NCBI RefSeq assembly: GCF_023078275.1
Contig: NC_062983.1
Coordinates: 14,935,001-14,999,000, forward strand
DNA: 64,000 nucleotides
Source of the DNA: Leguminivora glycinivorella
Lineage: Eukaryota; Arthropoda; Insecta; Lepidoptera; Tortricidae
Reading direction: 5' to 3'
Shown piece after piece: positions 44,502 to 56,383 of this stretch (within the stretch, counting starts at the first letter, position 1; each line of letters begins with the position of its first letter). The notes beneath the pieces are model-generated. The model did not search any database. It was not told the DNA's origin and saw only the letters and a program-made list of their open reading frames with translations. A program made the position numbers and the translations under genes.

Positions 44502-44623
44502 ATCGTCTGCAATAGACGCAAAGGCCTGTTATGTGATGATACTTATACAATCAAGAATCGAATCAAATATAGCCAGGTGGCTAACAATCCCTACTATTGA
44601 GAAAAGCAACCTTTAACTTACAT

Positions 44624-45195
44624 AAAAACCGGCCAAGAGCGTGTCGGGCCACGCTCAGTGTAGGGTTCCGTAGTTTTCCGTATTTTTCTCAAAAACTACT
44701 GAACCTATCAAGTTCAAAACAATTTTCCTAGAAAGTATTTATAAAGTTCTACTTTTGTGATTTTTTTCATATTTTTTAAACATATGGTTCATAAGTTAGA
44801 GGGGGGGGGGCGCACTTTTTTTTCCTTTAGGAGCGATTATTTCCGAAAATATTATTATTATCAAAAAACAATCTTAGCAAATCCTTATTCATTTTTCAAT
44901 ACCTATCCAACAATATATCACACGTTGGGGTTGGAATGAAAAAATATATCAGCCCCCAGTTTACATGTAGGGGGGGTACCCTAATAAAACATTTTTTTCC
45001 ATTTTTTATTTTTGCACTTTGTTGGCGTGATTGATATACATATTGGTACCAAATTTCAGCTTTATAGTGCTAACGGTTACTGAGATTATCCGCGGACGGA
45101 CGGACGGACGGACGGACGGATGGACGGACGGACGGACGGACAGACAGACATGGCGAAACTATAAGGGTTCCTAGTTGACTACGGAACCCTAAAAA
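44624..45195 (+). repeat. Repeat B, copy 3
   Basis: Complete copy from 'aaaaaccggccaagagcg' to 'acggaaccctaaaaa', with a GGAC run at about 45096-45140. Confidence 0.9.
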
Positions 45196-45478
45196 GGTCA
45201 CTAATGTTGGAAAATTCACGATACATTTTTACAAAGCCTTTTGAAGTTAAATGGGTTCCCGGCAAACGCCAAGTTGTTGTGCTTAGGCAACTGAAATAAT
45301 TTGTTACAGCCCTACAAGAATAGGCGCCGAATGGAAATCATTTTACAAATTAAATTGCTTTGGCGGTTAGTTGGAAAAATGTATTGGAACCAGCAATTTT
45401 TGCGCGGCTTATCCTCTAGGGATATACCTGGGTTTGTACCTCTAGCCTGACTTTTATTTACGATTGTACAGTCGAGTT

Positions 45479-45557
45479 CATAAATATGTGTACATTTCTT
45501 CACCTTAACTCTATGCAATAAGGTGAAAAAATGCACATATATTTATGAACTCGACTG
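45479..45557. mobile_element. 79-bp TA-flanked hairpin (CAGTCGAGTTCATAAAT ends)
   Basis: Arms 'cagtcgagttcataaatat' and its inverse are flanked by TA. Both arms continue to 'tcaccttaa'/'ttaaggtga'-like blocks. Shares only CAGTC with the other hairpins. Confidence 0.82.
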
Positions 45558-48500
45558 TATACATAAACAATTTTCACAGGAAAGTCTGCACAACGTAATG
45601 TAATAGCGGAACTTTTTTATTTATACCAACTAAGTGCTTAAAACTTTTTGATATGCTTGGTAAATACTATGAATCCTTGTTATATACATTAATATATTCT
45701 GATAAAAATTTAGCATCAACTTTGTAAGAATTTTCTAAAGCTTCAAGATTTCATTCCGTCAAAGAACTGAAAAATCAACAGCTACCTTTTAAACAGCAAA
45801 CGCATCGCCTTGCACATCCACTATAATTCTGACCTCCGACAACACATAGTTATCATGTCACAGTTCCATGATATTCTAGAAAACAGCTGACAGTCTAGCA
45901 CAAAATCTCTATCGAATAGCCAACCTGGAATAGATCTGACGGAGACGTTTGCTCGAGACATATTTTGCAATTTCATTTCCCTGGAGACCCCGTCTCGGTT
46001 TATGCGACACCTTATTCTTTGCGGAGCTTAATATTTCTGCTGTAATCTTGACTCCTGTCCGACATGCGATAGATTAGATTATATTTAAAAATGTTGTTGT
46101 AAACTGTGCAGTGAAATATTGGACAGATTATGTCACAGTTTTGGAGGGGATACTTGATAATGGTACGTTGTTTCAACATCTACGTTAATCGCTATTACCT
46201 ACTTATAGGTAGAATCAATACATAGTTTTTTATTTAGTTAATGAACTTAATGAGGGTTTGACAAAGTATGCAAAATAATATGCACTAGATTTTTTAAAAA
46301 TACCTTTATTCACAGCATAACAAGGAGTTAAGTACCGTATAATTTATAGACACCAAAGAGTCACCGTTTTTTGCTCGGTCGCATAGGCTACGTGTACACA
46401 GAACAGAAATACAGGCACGAACTAACACTAGTTTATTCCTACGACCAACCACAGAATCGATGTTACACATTCGCAAAAAACTAACACCAAAAACCAGTAG
46501 CATAATGACCAGACCGTCTATAAACTTCACTGTGAGATTATTCCTCTCCCCGTCGAATACAACGATATGTGCTGCGGCACTCGCTATAGCTACCGTACGC
46601 TAGGCTAGTTCAAAAGAATAATTTTAGGGTGTATTTTTTGCTGCGGCCAGCGGTCGAGCTCGCGTTTTATTGCACACTATTCCAGCGAATAAACGCGCCT
46701 GGGGGGTTTAATGGACTGTGGGGGGACGGCCCCAGACCTACGAGTACTCGTATTCAATATTTTTGCGTGTGAATTGCTGCTCGGGTAGCCACTAATCAGC
46801 AGTATACAACGTGATAACGCGCGCTCGGTATCATATATCAGTGCTTCTGTTCAGTGGATATCTAAATTCCGTGCAATGCTATTCACGTATCTCGTGAGAG
46901 GTTTCAGGGAGATGAGGCAATGAACGTATGGATGTATATTTAGACTGAATAGTTAACATTTCTGATCCGTTTTTGATGTGTTTGCATATATTCATATAAA
47001 ATAAAAAGTATTTTAAAAGAAAATACACTCCTTTTAACCCATTCACTGCTAATCACAACACGTTGTCGTTTTGCATCTACGACCCGTTTTCGCTACATAC
47101 CTGGAATTCGTTATCGACTACGATGTAGCACTATGACCGTAACTCAGCGGTGAATGTGTTATCAACACAAAAGTGACAAGTATGTAGTTACCTAATCAAT
47201 TTGGTAGTGATATGTTTATACTGCGTATTGCATATTAGCTAGCAAAAAAGAAAGGTAATTTAGGTATTGTGTTCAAAACAAATATTTCATGTTTGAAAAA
47301 CATATATTTCACCTTTGTATTGTAGCATGCACGTTGGAATGTATCGTTTATTTAGTACATTCAATTTAGTATAGCGCTTCTGATTTCCTACTTCTAAAAG
47401 GTGACTTCCACTACTTTTTGGAAGTCTTTTCGCCTATATTTCGAGCGCGTATGAAAAAATGTGACCTAAAACCATGCGCCATATTTTGCGCCAGCGAAGT
47501 AAATTCCCAGCAATTTAATTTCGCTTTAAAACAGTTGCGTCAATTTTCGATTGTTTTTTTCGGAGCAAAATGCTCGCTCGACCGGGCTGCTGTCACACAC
47601 ACTCTGCAACTCGGTTTGCACTCGCTTTTTGGACTACATAAAGGCATTTTCCTATTTCATTTAGCACTTTTTCGCAATACAAAGTAGCAATAACCTACAT
47701 ATTTCTCTTAAAAAAGGAATCATTAACAGTTATGTTAAATAGTTTGTGTCGTTTTTTTAGTTTACAACTTTTCCCCCTTGTATAACAAAGTTTTTCACTT
47801 AGGAAGTTTATACAGGATGTAATTTTAATTTAATAACCTCCAATATTTTCTGGCTTATTTAGTAATAAAATCAGGCGAATTAGTTACTACTCTAATACAC
47901 CACCGTGCCCTTGGTTTTTAGGATAAAACTAAGGTATTTTATTATTATTATAACCCTAAATAATAAGTCTTAAGTCATTAATGTTATTCTCTAAGCCCTT
48001 TTTCCTTTTCTTTATGTGTACAGTTATATACCTATATTATGCTGTATGTCACATAATGTTTACTATTCGGTTACTTGCCAAACAATAACATAATTGTTTA
48101 AATATAACATAATAGTTAATGCGTATAATTTTAGACGTAAACTCAATGTATCAATGTATGTCTCGGTGAGAACTGATATGGAGGTAAATGCATGTTTACC
48201 ATATAATTTAGTTTTTATACAAAAGTATGTACATTTAACTCTGTTTGTTCTCCTAATAAATAAATAAAAAAATACCAAGTATACCATAAACCTACCTGAA
48301 TATACCGGATATAAAAATGACACCCTGCAGGCAAGGTAAGAAAATTCACCTTGATTTTCCGAACAAAGTTAAAAGATAATAGGAACTATAGACATTGTGT
48401 CTAGATACTTTAAACTTTCATGGATTGGTACAAAAGCAATTTCAACTTTATAATTATGAAACTTGCTCAAATGAAAATCTTCAAGAGTGAATCTTCCTCG

Positions 48501-50099
48501 GTGCAATTCTGCATATAGTAATTATTCCGCCCGTGATTAATTCATCATGGCTAGGTTTGAACGCAGTAATTTCACGGCGTTACCGAGTCAAATTAAAACA
48601 GTGAGAATTTAATTAAATGTGTAAATGGGCCCTTGTAAAAATCGCGGCGGAGTGAGCTTGGGTATTTTTGCAACTGCTTAAAGAATGGATACGAATCCAA
48701 TTTTGAACGCGTCCAGTTTAAAAACGGGCTGCGATTTCCTATCATTGCCACGGGTCTAACGATTACAATTAGACTGGTTCTCATATCGTTCGGCTAACCT
48801 GAACTAGGTAAGCGATAAGAATATACGACTGGGCTCAAGTGTGCACTGCATCCGACTCCATTCGTTATGGCGAATTTCGACCACTCACTTCCACAACATC
48901 ATATATTTCTCTCACAGTATGTACCCTGTTCCTTTAAACCATTAGGTTACTTTTGCAAGGAACGTGTAGAATGAGTTACGATGTTGCGAGAGTAAGTAGG
49001 CGATATTATATTTAGATTTAGGTGGGAACGAGCCGTATTAAATTCTTTTGTTGGCCGGTAAAAGGATTTATAATCGTGGCAGGATTACATAAGCCTCCTT
49101 TTCACAGACCAATAAAAAGAGTGTAATGTTTTTGACGAGAAAATAAATACGCTCTATCCTCTTACCCGCATATATTTTGTGCTTATACCTTATGGGTACT
49201 TAAGTATAAAGAGTTCCGGGTTCAAAAACAAAACAACTGCTTCTGAGCATCAAGTGGCTTAAATATAGGGCAAAAATAGCAAAATGCAATGAGCTACATA
49301 TATTTGTGACAGGAAAAAAGTAACCTATGTGTCCTAGGTCAAACCATGCTGAGCTAGCAGCAATTTTGATAGCATGGGCTACCAAATGTTATTTAAAGTC
49401 AAACTTTCTATGAAATTATGATTATTTAATGTGTTATTTTTCCTTATTCCTTGGCAAGTTTTGAAATAATACATATTAAAGCAATTCAAGGCTTGGATTT
49501 CACGGCCTTTACATGTACCTACATGCTTGGAATCCCTGGATTTTAAGGGTCTCTTGATTGAATTTGACTTAATCAAACCCGGCATTGTTCTAAATCCTTT
49601 AGTTTCCAAAGTTATATGATGGTACGCGACCACCATGGCTTTGCGCTTAAAATTATACGTCAAATTCCCACCAGTAGGTATCCCAAGTCGACAAAGATTG
49701 ATGAGAAACCGTCGTGAGAAGTTTAAAGGTCGAGGCGATCGGATACTCAGAGAGGCTTGCCTCGAGCGCTTTTGGACAGGGGACACGGGTTAAAAGGGCT
49801 TTAAGTAAGATTTTGTAACTTGTTGATCATGGCTTTTAACGAGAGTTTCTTAAATTTTGACCTTGTATAATTACGGTAATTGAGACGGAAATATTCACGG
49901 AAAATGACATTTATGGTATGAAGAAAGTGAACAGCCTCCCCCAAACGGTTACTGGGTTGGACTATAACAAACATTACATGTGGGTTAAGTTAACTCTATC
50001 GAGTAAAGTATTCTAAAACTTCAAATGTCGTGGCGAGATGTCAATTTCCTCATTTTACAAAATTTCCGGAAACTGCTGTAACAAAAAAAAATTTTTTTT
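45558..50099. other. Long unassigned interval
   Basis: No repeat with clear ends and no recognised gene in 4.5 kb. GC-richer islands lie at about 46560-46870 and 47400-47690. Open frames at 46306-46530 (minus, 75 codons, followed by AATAAA), 47418-47687 (plus) and 49379-49786 (minus, 135 codons) have no domain I recognise. A short 'cccccttgtataacaaag' near 47772 resembles the start of repeat I. This is the best place to look for non-repetitive host sequence. Confidence 0.4.
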
Positions 50100-50218
50100 T
50101 TTTTAATAGCACGTCGGTGGAAAACAGGTGAACGGTCCGCTCAGATGGAAAGCGGTCACCGTAACCTATGGACGCCTGCAACTCAAGGGTGTCACATGCG
50201 CGTTGCCGACCCATAGAA
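50100..50218. repeat. Interspersed repeat (ggacgcctgcaactc)
   Basis: 'gcggtcaccgtaacctatgg' followed by 'acgcctgcaactcaagggt' and 'catgcgcgttgccgaccc' is text I know as a common lepidopteran repeat. It is single-copy in this window, so edges are approximate. Confidence 0.5.
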
Positions 50219-50327
50219 TTTGGTTCGAGATTTCATGAGAATTGGTTGAGAATTGAGATCCATAGAGGATACAAAACGTAAATCGAGTTTAAAACGTAGC
50301 CCTCCGCTGTCGCTGCGGTCAATTATA

Positions 50328-50555
50328 CAACATCTCGGACACTGGCGATCAAGTATATGGAAGAGGCGCGTTCCAAGCAGACATTCTAAGCTCGTGTCGG
50401 TGAACGCGTACTATGCTTGTATCAGTGAGATATGACAGGTCGACTGTTCGCGTTTTTGACAGGCGGTAACTGTGAGGTAACCGAGAGGATGGGCGGCACT
50501 TTAACCGAGGAGCGGGAGTGGCCATACATACGATAGTACTCTTTATTATACTGTG
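50328..50555. mobile_element. Element H, copy 2
   Basis: 228 bp, starting CAACATC and ending ACTGTG. It shares 'gaggcgcgttcc', 'agctcgtgt.ggtgaacgcg' and 'ggccatac' with 2429-2652. ATTATA flanks it on both sides (50322-50327, 50556-50561), a possible short target duplication. Confidence 0.75.
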
Positions 50556-50561
50556 ATTATA

Positions 50562-50927
50562 CATAGTAGATATATTGGGTGCGGACATTTTTACACAAAT
50601 TGACTAAGAAGATAACCGGGCACAACAGATTTTCCTTTGAATTCGAGAACGTTCGCAGAATTCTTACCCTTCCGGTTGAATATCCTATCCACTTTCCTTC
50701 GTACTTTCTTTGTAGAGATTTCTTTGCTTCAAGGGTGGGGCCGTCGAATAATTTTGCTTCCTGATCAACATTTTTATAACTTGTATTTTGATTTTTATAT
50801 ATTTTAGATACAGAGCGACTTACTCGAATAAATGATAATTGATAAAGATCACGCATAGGCCACTAAGTATAAAAGTAACAAAAGAATTGTATGAACCTCT
50901 TACAATCTCATATGTTGCTTTATATAT
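50562..50927. other. Unassigned
   Basis: No recognised feature. Confidence 0.4.
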
Positions 50928-51053
50928 AAGAAAGAAAAAGGAAGAGATCCCTTAAAGGGATAAGTTCGCCTTTGTACTTGTAATAAGCTCTTTTTCCTGT
51001 GTGTTGTATTATTTTCTGGTACAATAAAGTGTTTTACTACTACTACTACTACT
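50928..51053 (+). mobile_element. LINE 3'-end fragment with ACT tail
   Basis: 'gatcccttaaagggataag' and 'tcgcctttgtacttg' lead to AATAAAG and an ACT trinucleotide tail (51036-51053). I associate this with lepidopteran non-LTR 3' UTRs. No coding part. Confidence 0.6.
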
Positions 51054-51820
51054 AGAACCTTACATACATAAATACTACAAAATAGTTTCAATAACAAACT
51101 CCATGAATATTAAATTAATTTTAAATTATTTATTAATAACACTTAAGTAAAAATCCATACAATAAATATCAACAGCATTGCGATTCAGCGACGAAATGCT
51201 GCCAGCATCTTGGGCACTATGTCTCAAGGGCCCCTCTTTAGACTTTTATATTCTTAGTTTTCTTTTTTTCAATTGCCTAGTTTTAAATTAATCAGGTTAG
51301 AAGTTTGAACCGGTGTCGTGTGCACATATTGGTCGCGCGTATAACAAAATAAGATGCTGATTCTACTATAGGTACCAAAGTAACTCATAATAATAATATT
51401 ATAATTTTAGTAATTTCTCTAGCTATTGCAGGAACAATAAAAACCAACGTGCATTTTATAAATGAATTCCATTTTTAAAGTGGGTTTGGATCTTTGCAGG
51501 TATCTAAATCCTCCAAAATAAATAAAATTAACTCGTACTCAATGAGTATTTTTGATTCGATATCAATCACATTAACCCTTGAACGAACGGTAAAGCAATA
51601 TTTTCGGATAAGTACTATTATTACGTTTTCTATGAAGTAATAATTATAATTCATAGGAAATGTAATAAATAATTAAACTTCCCGATAATTCCGAACAACA
51701 ACAATGAACTCTTATTACGAGAAAACAGCCGCCATTTTTGCGAGTAAAATCATCAAAGGGAGGCACAGAATAAAAATCGATGTCCGTTCCGGGCACTATC
51801 GGCTACAACTACATCTCCAC
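51054..51820. other. Unassigned
   Basis: No recognised feature. Confidence 0.4.
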
Positions 51821-51960
51821 TACGAGTACTCCGATCGACAAGGCCTTGGGCGGAGTCCAGAGTGCTAGCCGAATGGCACAAACGCTCACGAAACGAAACG
51901 CTCGTAGATATCTATCTCTACTCCGATCAACAAGGTCTTGGGCGGAGTCCTGGCAGGCAA
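51821..51960 (+). repeat. Repeat D fragment between 35-bp direct repeats
   Basis: The D-like piece 51866-51920 ('tagccgaatggcacaaacg') lies between two copies of 'actccgatc.acaagg.ctt' followed by 'gggcggagtcc'. The flanks are far longer than a transposition duplication. Confidence 0.6.
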
Positions 51961-53309
51961 GCACGGTCGCGTGATATACGATATAAAGTCAGGCCGTCGT
52001 TTTCGCACTATTTGTAAGTGCGATAGGGACGCTACGGCCGCAGAGATAACTTTTTATCGTCAGGTTCGCTATTCGTAAGCGCTTTACGCTGCAAATTCAA
52101 GTTTCGGTGATGTTATTACATAAATATTGATATGATGTTACAGATTGCTCACACAGAATGATGCATGCCATTGGCCAATATGATAGGTAGGTAAGATTGT
52201 TATGACAACTTTAGAAAAGTAGAAAGTTGCTAAATTAGAATCAGCGTGCCGTTCGCTGATGCTCCATAGAGCAACAACGGTTCGTTTTCTATGAACGTTG
52301 GCTATGGCCAACGTGCCTTCATAGAGTCACGAACCTTGTCAGTGAAAATTGTCAGCGTCTGTATAATAGAAGAGTGATAGAGAAATATAAAGTGTTTCTT
52401 TCTCGCAGCGCACGCGATCGTCCCGTTGGCTCCTCGTTGATTGGAGTACACAACCACTACAACATACAGTTTCGTACGTGTGACCTAGTTCACGGCTTTA
52501 CTCACAAAATTGCATGCATTTTTGACTATCGATTAGAGTTTGACGAACTCCAGCACGGCTACCAGTTGCAAGGCTCCAGTCAAAGCAATTAACGAGCAAA
52601 ATGGCTTTTGCAAACCGAAATGATTGTGTTCTTTATTTAAAACTAGAATTGAATTCGAGAAACCGAATGGAATTCATGCAACGTTTCTTTTGTAGTGTTA
52701 ATATGGGACAAATTGGCTTTTTTGCCCACTAGCAAAATTACTGTGCACAAGTGGCTACATTCATATTTATGTACTTAAAGTAAATAATTTGTAGGTAAAT
52801 TAAATACTTAATTTAAAGTGATTTCAAATGCTCTTTAATTTTTACTCATTATTCTGAGCTTGTTTACCTGTGATTACATAAATTCGTAGCTTTATCTTAT
52901 AATTTTATATTCATGATTACTTGTTTACATAATATTACTAAAGGTAAATGCAAAACGGTGAAGATACATGTGTCGTTTTTAAGAATAGCAAACACCTTCG
53001 ACGTACCTACATAATTAATAAAAAAACATTTTTTTATTCATACTTATGAGTTTATGAGCTAGGATATTAGTATGAATCATTGCTACATTGAACTCCAAAC
53101 CACGTCAAAATCACATCGAAATCCAAGTATTTGGTAGGAAAACTTGCAGAAGTTTCCCAAAGTTTGCTACTGGCAACTTAACCGGCGCAGACTTTGAGAC
53201 ACAAAGTTTAATCGGGTGAATCGATCCGATCAACAATACAAGATTTGTATCGGATAAAACAGTAGACTAAAAGAGGAAGAGGAGTTTGTTTAAAATGCTA
53301 ACTTGATTA
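51961..53309. other. Unassigned
   Basis: No recognised gene. About 52240-52340 has short complementary blocks ('gaacgttggctatggcc', 'aacgtgcc'). Confidence 0.4.
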
Positions 53310-53417
53310 AGGGCCACTTGCACCAACCACTTAACTCGGGGTTAGTGGGCTGTCATCTGTCAAATTCCATATAAAATGGTGGGTTAACCCTCCATTTTCG
53401 TTGGTGCAAGTGGCCCT
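53310..53417. mobile_element. TA-flanked MITE (AGGGCCACTTGCACCA ends), copy 2
   Basis: Inverted ends of 18 bp, TA at 53308-53309 and 53418-53419. The interior is the reverse complement of the 5447 copy. Confidence 0.85.
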
Positions 53418-53528
53418 TAGAATATTTTGGATTACTTACCTACTCCAAATGTTCTGGATTGAATTAAGTAACAAGCATGGCCATATTCAAAACACCTAAG
53501 CACCATGGCTCAAAATAATCGGCCCGAT

Positions 53529-53658
53529 TCATACATACATATAATCACGCCCGTATCCCATAAAGGGGTAGGCAGAGCACATGAATACTAAGTTTCAGTG
53601 CCACTCTTGGCAAAAATTTGGATTTCTTTCAACCCCTTTTTGCCAAGAGTGGCACTGA
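53529..53658. repeat. Repeat with a 22-bp hairpin
   Basis: 'tcagtgccactcttggca' at about 53596 pairs with 'tgccaagagtggcactga' ending at 53658. The leader 'cccgtatcccataaagggg' is text I know from lepidopteran repeats. Confidence 0.6.
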
Positions 53659-54089
53659 TCGGTCCGATTTGATTTTAATATACGTCTAAAATTTACTCCA
53701 GATACGAATATAGATCGGATAGACGGATATGTCACAGTCAAAGATCTCAAAATTGACACAATGTTAGAAATATTCCTTGAACTAATTGTAGTCTCAAACT
53801 AAGCAATTTTTTCAAGAATTTAGTTATCTTGCAACTAACTTCGACGAAGTTAAGTGCGAAGATTTTAAAATATTTTTTTAAACTTTCCTGAAGTACTTAG
53901 GTACTCTGAACTAGTTTTTGACGCTGAGCTTTACTGAAGAATTACGAGTATGCTATATTTGAGGTTATTATAAGCTCACGGCGCCTTAAGTTAATAATGC
54001 CAAGATGCATTCTTGCAATTTTCATGTTAAGAAATATGAAAATACCTATTATGAAGCCCTTGTGTGTTATTTTTATAATTAGGTAGGTA
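53659..54089. other. Unassigned
   Basis: No recognised feature. Confidence 0.4.
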
Positions 54090-54225
54090 CAGTCAACTAA
54101 TTGGAACCCTAGGCCATTGTAGAACTATGTCATAGTGACGTTGTAAATCAGATTATAAGAAATATCTTACTGCTTGTCATTTTGACACGGTTGTAGAGTG
54201 GCCTAGGGTTCCAATTAGTTGACTG
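54090..54225. mobile_element. TA-flanked MITE, CAGTCAACTAATTGG copy 4
   Basis: Arms 'cagtcaactaattggaacc' and its inverse, TA on both sides (54088-54089, 54226-54227). It ends 8 bp before the THAP-bearing element. Confidence 0.85.
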
Positions 54226-54433
54226 TACACCATGCTTTGATTAAAGTAAAATAGCGGAAGATAGGTGACGCGCCACTCAAATGTGGCGTTGTTATTTTAA
54301 AACCTCTAAAAAATCAAGCTCCGGGAGCTTGATTGCTTTCAGTTGCAATCGCCACTGCGTGCGCATCGGATGTCGTGAGACGTGTGACGTGAGGAAATTA
54401 TAAATTATTTTTTATTGGTAAAACGTAACCAAA

Positions 54434-55041
54434 ATGCTTTCGTGTGCTTTTATGCGTTGCACAAACCATTCTAAAAGGAAAAACAAATCGCAGGGAATCA
54501 CATTTCACTCGTAAGTACATGAAAAAAATATTTTCTAAGATAATTTATAAATTCAGTCTTTGTTTTGACGGCCATTTTGCAGAGCGGGATAGAAATATAA
54601 GTTTCATTGACGTGCGACCAAATACGCATGATACATTAATGACGCTCAAAGATTGCCTTTTGAGATTTGCCTTCGCGGTAGCGTCAGCATAAAATGTTGA
54701 TCATAATAAATAATTCATATAATAATACTTTTACCTGGTATTGATTGTTGATTGATTATATTATTTTTTTGTTAAATGATATTTGACCTCATTTTTGCAA
54801 CAAACTTTAGTAGTACATTATTTTGTTATTTTTATTTACAAATAATAAAATGATGATCAACTAAAGTTTGTTGCAAAAATGCTTGCCTTATCAACAAGAT
54901 TTTTTTTAATTCACTCGCACCAAATATGTTTATTTGTTTTCTAGTTTTCCTGGAGATGAACTTGTCAGACAAAAAAGGCGTATTGTAGTGCGTAAACAAC
55001 GACAAGAGCCAGACTGGACGCCTCGACTTTTCTCGCTATAG
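54434..55041 (+). pseudogene. THAP zinc-finger domain remnant, two exons
   Basis: Exon 1 (54434-54510) starts at ATG and ends at donor GTAAGT; exon 2 (54945-55041) follows acceptor TTTTCTAG. Splicing keeps the phase and yields 57 residues before TAG. Visible THAP landmarks are C4 and C9 (first zinc ligands), the FHSFP motif at residues 24-28, and a DELVRQK segment. The invariant tryptophan appears as Arg (about residue 37), and the stop comes before the second Cys-x2-His pair, so zinc binding cannot be completed. The stop lies in 28 bases shared with repeat I (55032-55059). Either the frame was cut by a repeat or the original third exon is lost. Confidence 0.7.
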
Positions 55042-55214
55042 TGAGGGGAAAAGTTTTGTAAATAACTATTATTCTAAGTATAGGAAAGTACCCTATCGTA
55101 AGCAATTTTTATAAAGTTTGTCTTAAAGAAAAAATATGAGGTCACTATTTTAGTTCCATCAATTTCTGCCATCTATTCTATTTTCAAAAAGTAATAGTGT
55201 GTTGTGAGTGAGAT

Positions 55215-55735
55215 TAGGGTTGCAAATAGAAAAAAAAACCAAATGTTTTTTTTTCAGAATTATGAAAAAAAAACCGAGCATTATGATACTTTTTTCTAAA
55301 TATGTTTTTTTTTTTTTTTCACATGAACAAATAATTCGACAATAATGGTTTTTCGTGACTTGTAACGTGTTTCAATAACAATAACGTACATTTTAATACG
55401 ATTAACATTCAGTATACAAACGTTTATTGGGGAATCCCCGATGCTACGTGCAGCGTGGAGAGGCGGTCGTGTTGCCAACAGTAAATAGTGATAACTACCA
55501 ACTACAGATTTCGTAAATGTTACTTTTATAAGACCAGAACTTAAAGTAATTTGATTAAATTCGTTTAATAGTTAACATTAAGTCTAAAAAAACGTATAAA
55601 AGTATTAACTGCTTTGCAAATTTTGAGATTTCGTACTTTAGAAAAAAAATACTCCAAAAAAAAAACTTTTTTTTTCACGGTTTTTTTTTTCATGTTTGTT
55701 TTAAGCCAGAAAAAACCGTATTTTTTGCAACCCTA
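55215..55735. mobile_element. hAT-like MITE with 8-bp target duplication
   Basis: Ends TAGGGTTGCAA and TTGCAACCCTA are inverted. AGTGAGAT is duplicated exactly at 55207-55214 and 55736-55743. The interior is full of T- and A-runs with no coding sequence. An 8-bp duplication with such ends fits hAT transposition. Confidence 0.88.
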
Positions 55736-55759
55736 AGTGAGATACATGTCATCAAGCTC

Positions 55760-55881
55760 TTATATTTTCATTTCAATTTTACGAAGTTTCATTTCTTTCA
55801 CGCGGAGGAACTCCACGCGCTTTTTTCTAATGTCTGTATCAAATAAGATATTGTTGACAGTTGTGGCAAAAAGTGCCTCAT
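55760..55881 (-). CDS. Coding-like piece with basic helical C-terminus
   Basis: Minus strand, after a possible acceptor (AAATTTAG), about 40 codons stay open to TAA (55760-55762). The end reads KKRVEFLRVKEMKLRKIEMK, a charged helix like those ending some element-borne DNA-binding proteins. It lies on the strand opposite to the THAP exons, so the two are not one transcript. Support is composition and a splice-like edge only. Confidence 0.25.
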
Positions 55882-56383
55882 CTAAATTTTGGTGAATAAG
55901 TTCATAATTTAGTTTAAAAATAAGACGTAATAAATATTAAAAAATATACTTATAATTATGTTTTTTTTGGTAACCCTACTTACACCAAACCAAACATCGC
56001 TCCACAGTGCAAAATAGTAAAGTAATAAATAATAAGTAATTTATTTTGTTTTCATAAAAAATATGTTGCATAATTCTTATACTCCAATTTGTCTGCTGAC
56101 GCTTCTTGATTATTTGCAATGACATTTCTTTTTTTTTAATCTTTATTAAAGAGCTTTGACATGACACTAGGAAAGAGGCTCATCTCGATGCGCGCGTTTG
56201 TCTCGTTCGCACTACCGTCGGAATAAATCGGTGTGTCTCTGTCGTTCAATAGCGTAAATTTACATAGCTGTGTGTGTCTGCTTGTATGTAGTAGTGTGTA
56301 GTGCCCAGTAGTGCCATTTAATAGCTGACAATTAGTATGACGTGCCGTATCTTCCGCTATTTTACTTTAATCAAAGCCTAACT

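Larger units (their letters stand above)
54234..56377 (+). mobile_element. 2.1-kb TIR element carrying a THAP remnant
   Basis: An exact 30-bp inverted repeat (begins GCTTTGATTAAAGTAAAATA) lies at 54234-54263 and 56348-56377. Inside are a two-exon THAP-domain remnant near the left end, a nested hAT-like insertion (55215-55735) and a minus-strand coding-like piece (55760-55881). Without the insertion and its duplication the element is about 1.6 kb. THAP domains form the DNA-binding part of P-element-type transposases, and P elements have ~31-bp ends, so a degenerate P-like transposon is an attractive reading. No 8-bp target duplication is visible and no catalytic domain was found, so this remains inference. 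Confidence 0.65.

Noticed and set aside
46306..46530. 75-codon minus-strand frame with hydrophobic start and AATAAA after the stop
   Set aside because: The hydrophobic stretch is short, no family is recognised, and AATAAA is frequent in AT-rich DNA; not enough for a gene call.
49379..49786. 135-codon minus-strand frame
   Set aside because: No ATG at its start, no domain and uneven composition; could occur by chance in 64 kb.
54444..54692. 82-codon frame over THAP exon 1 and its intron
   Set aside because: It is in a different frame from the THAP residues and reads through the splice donor.
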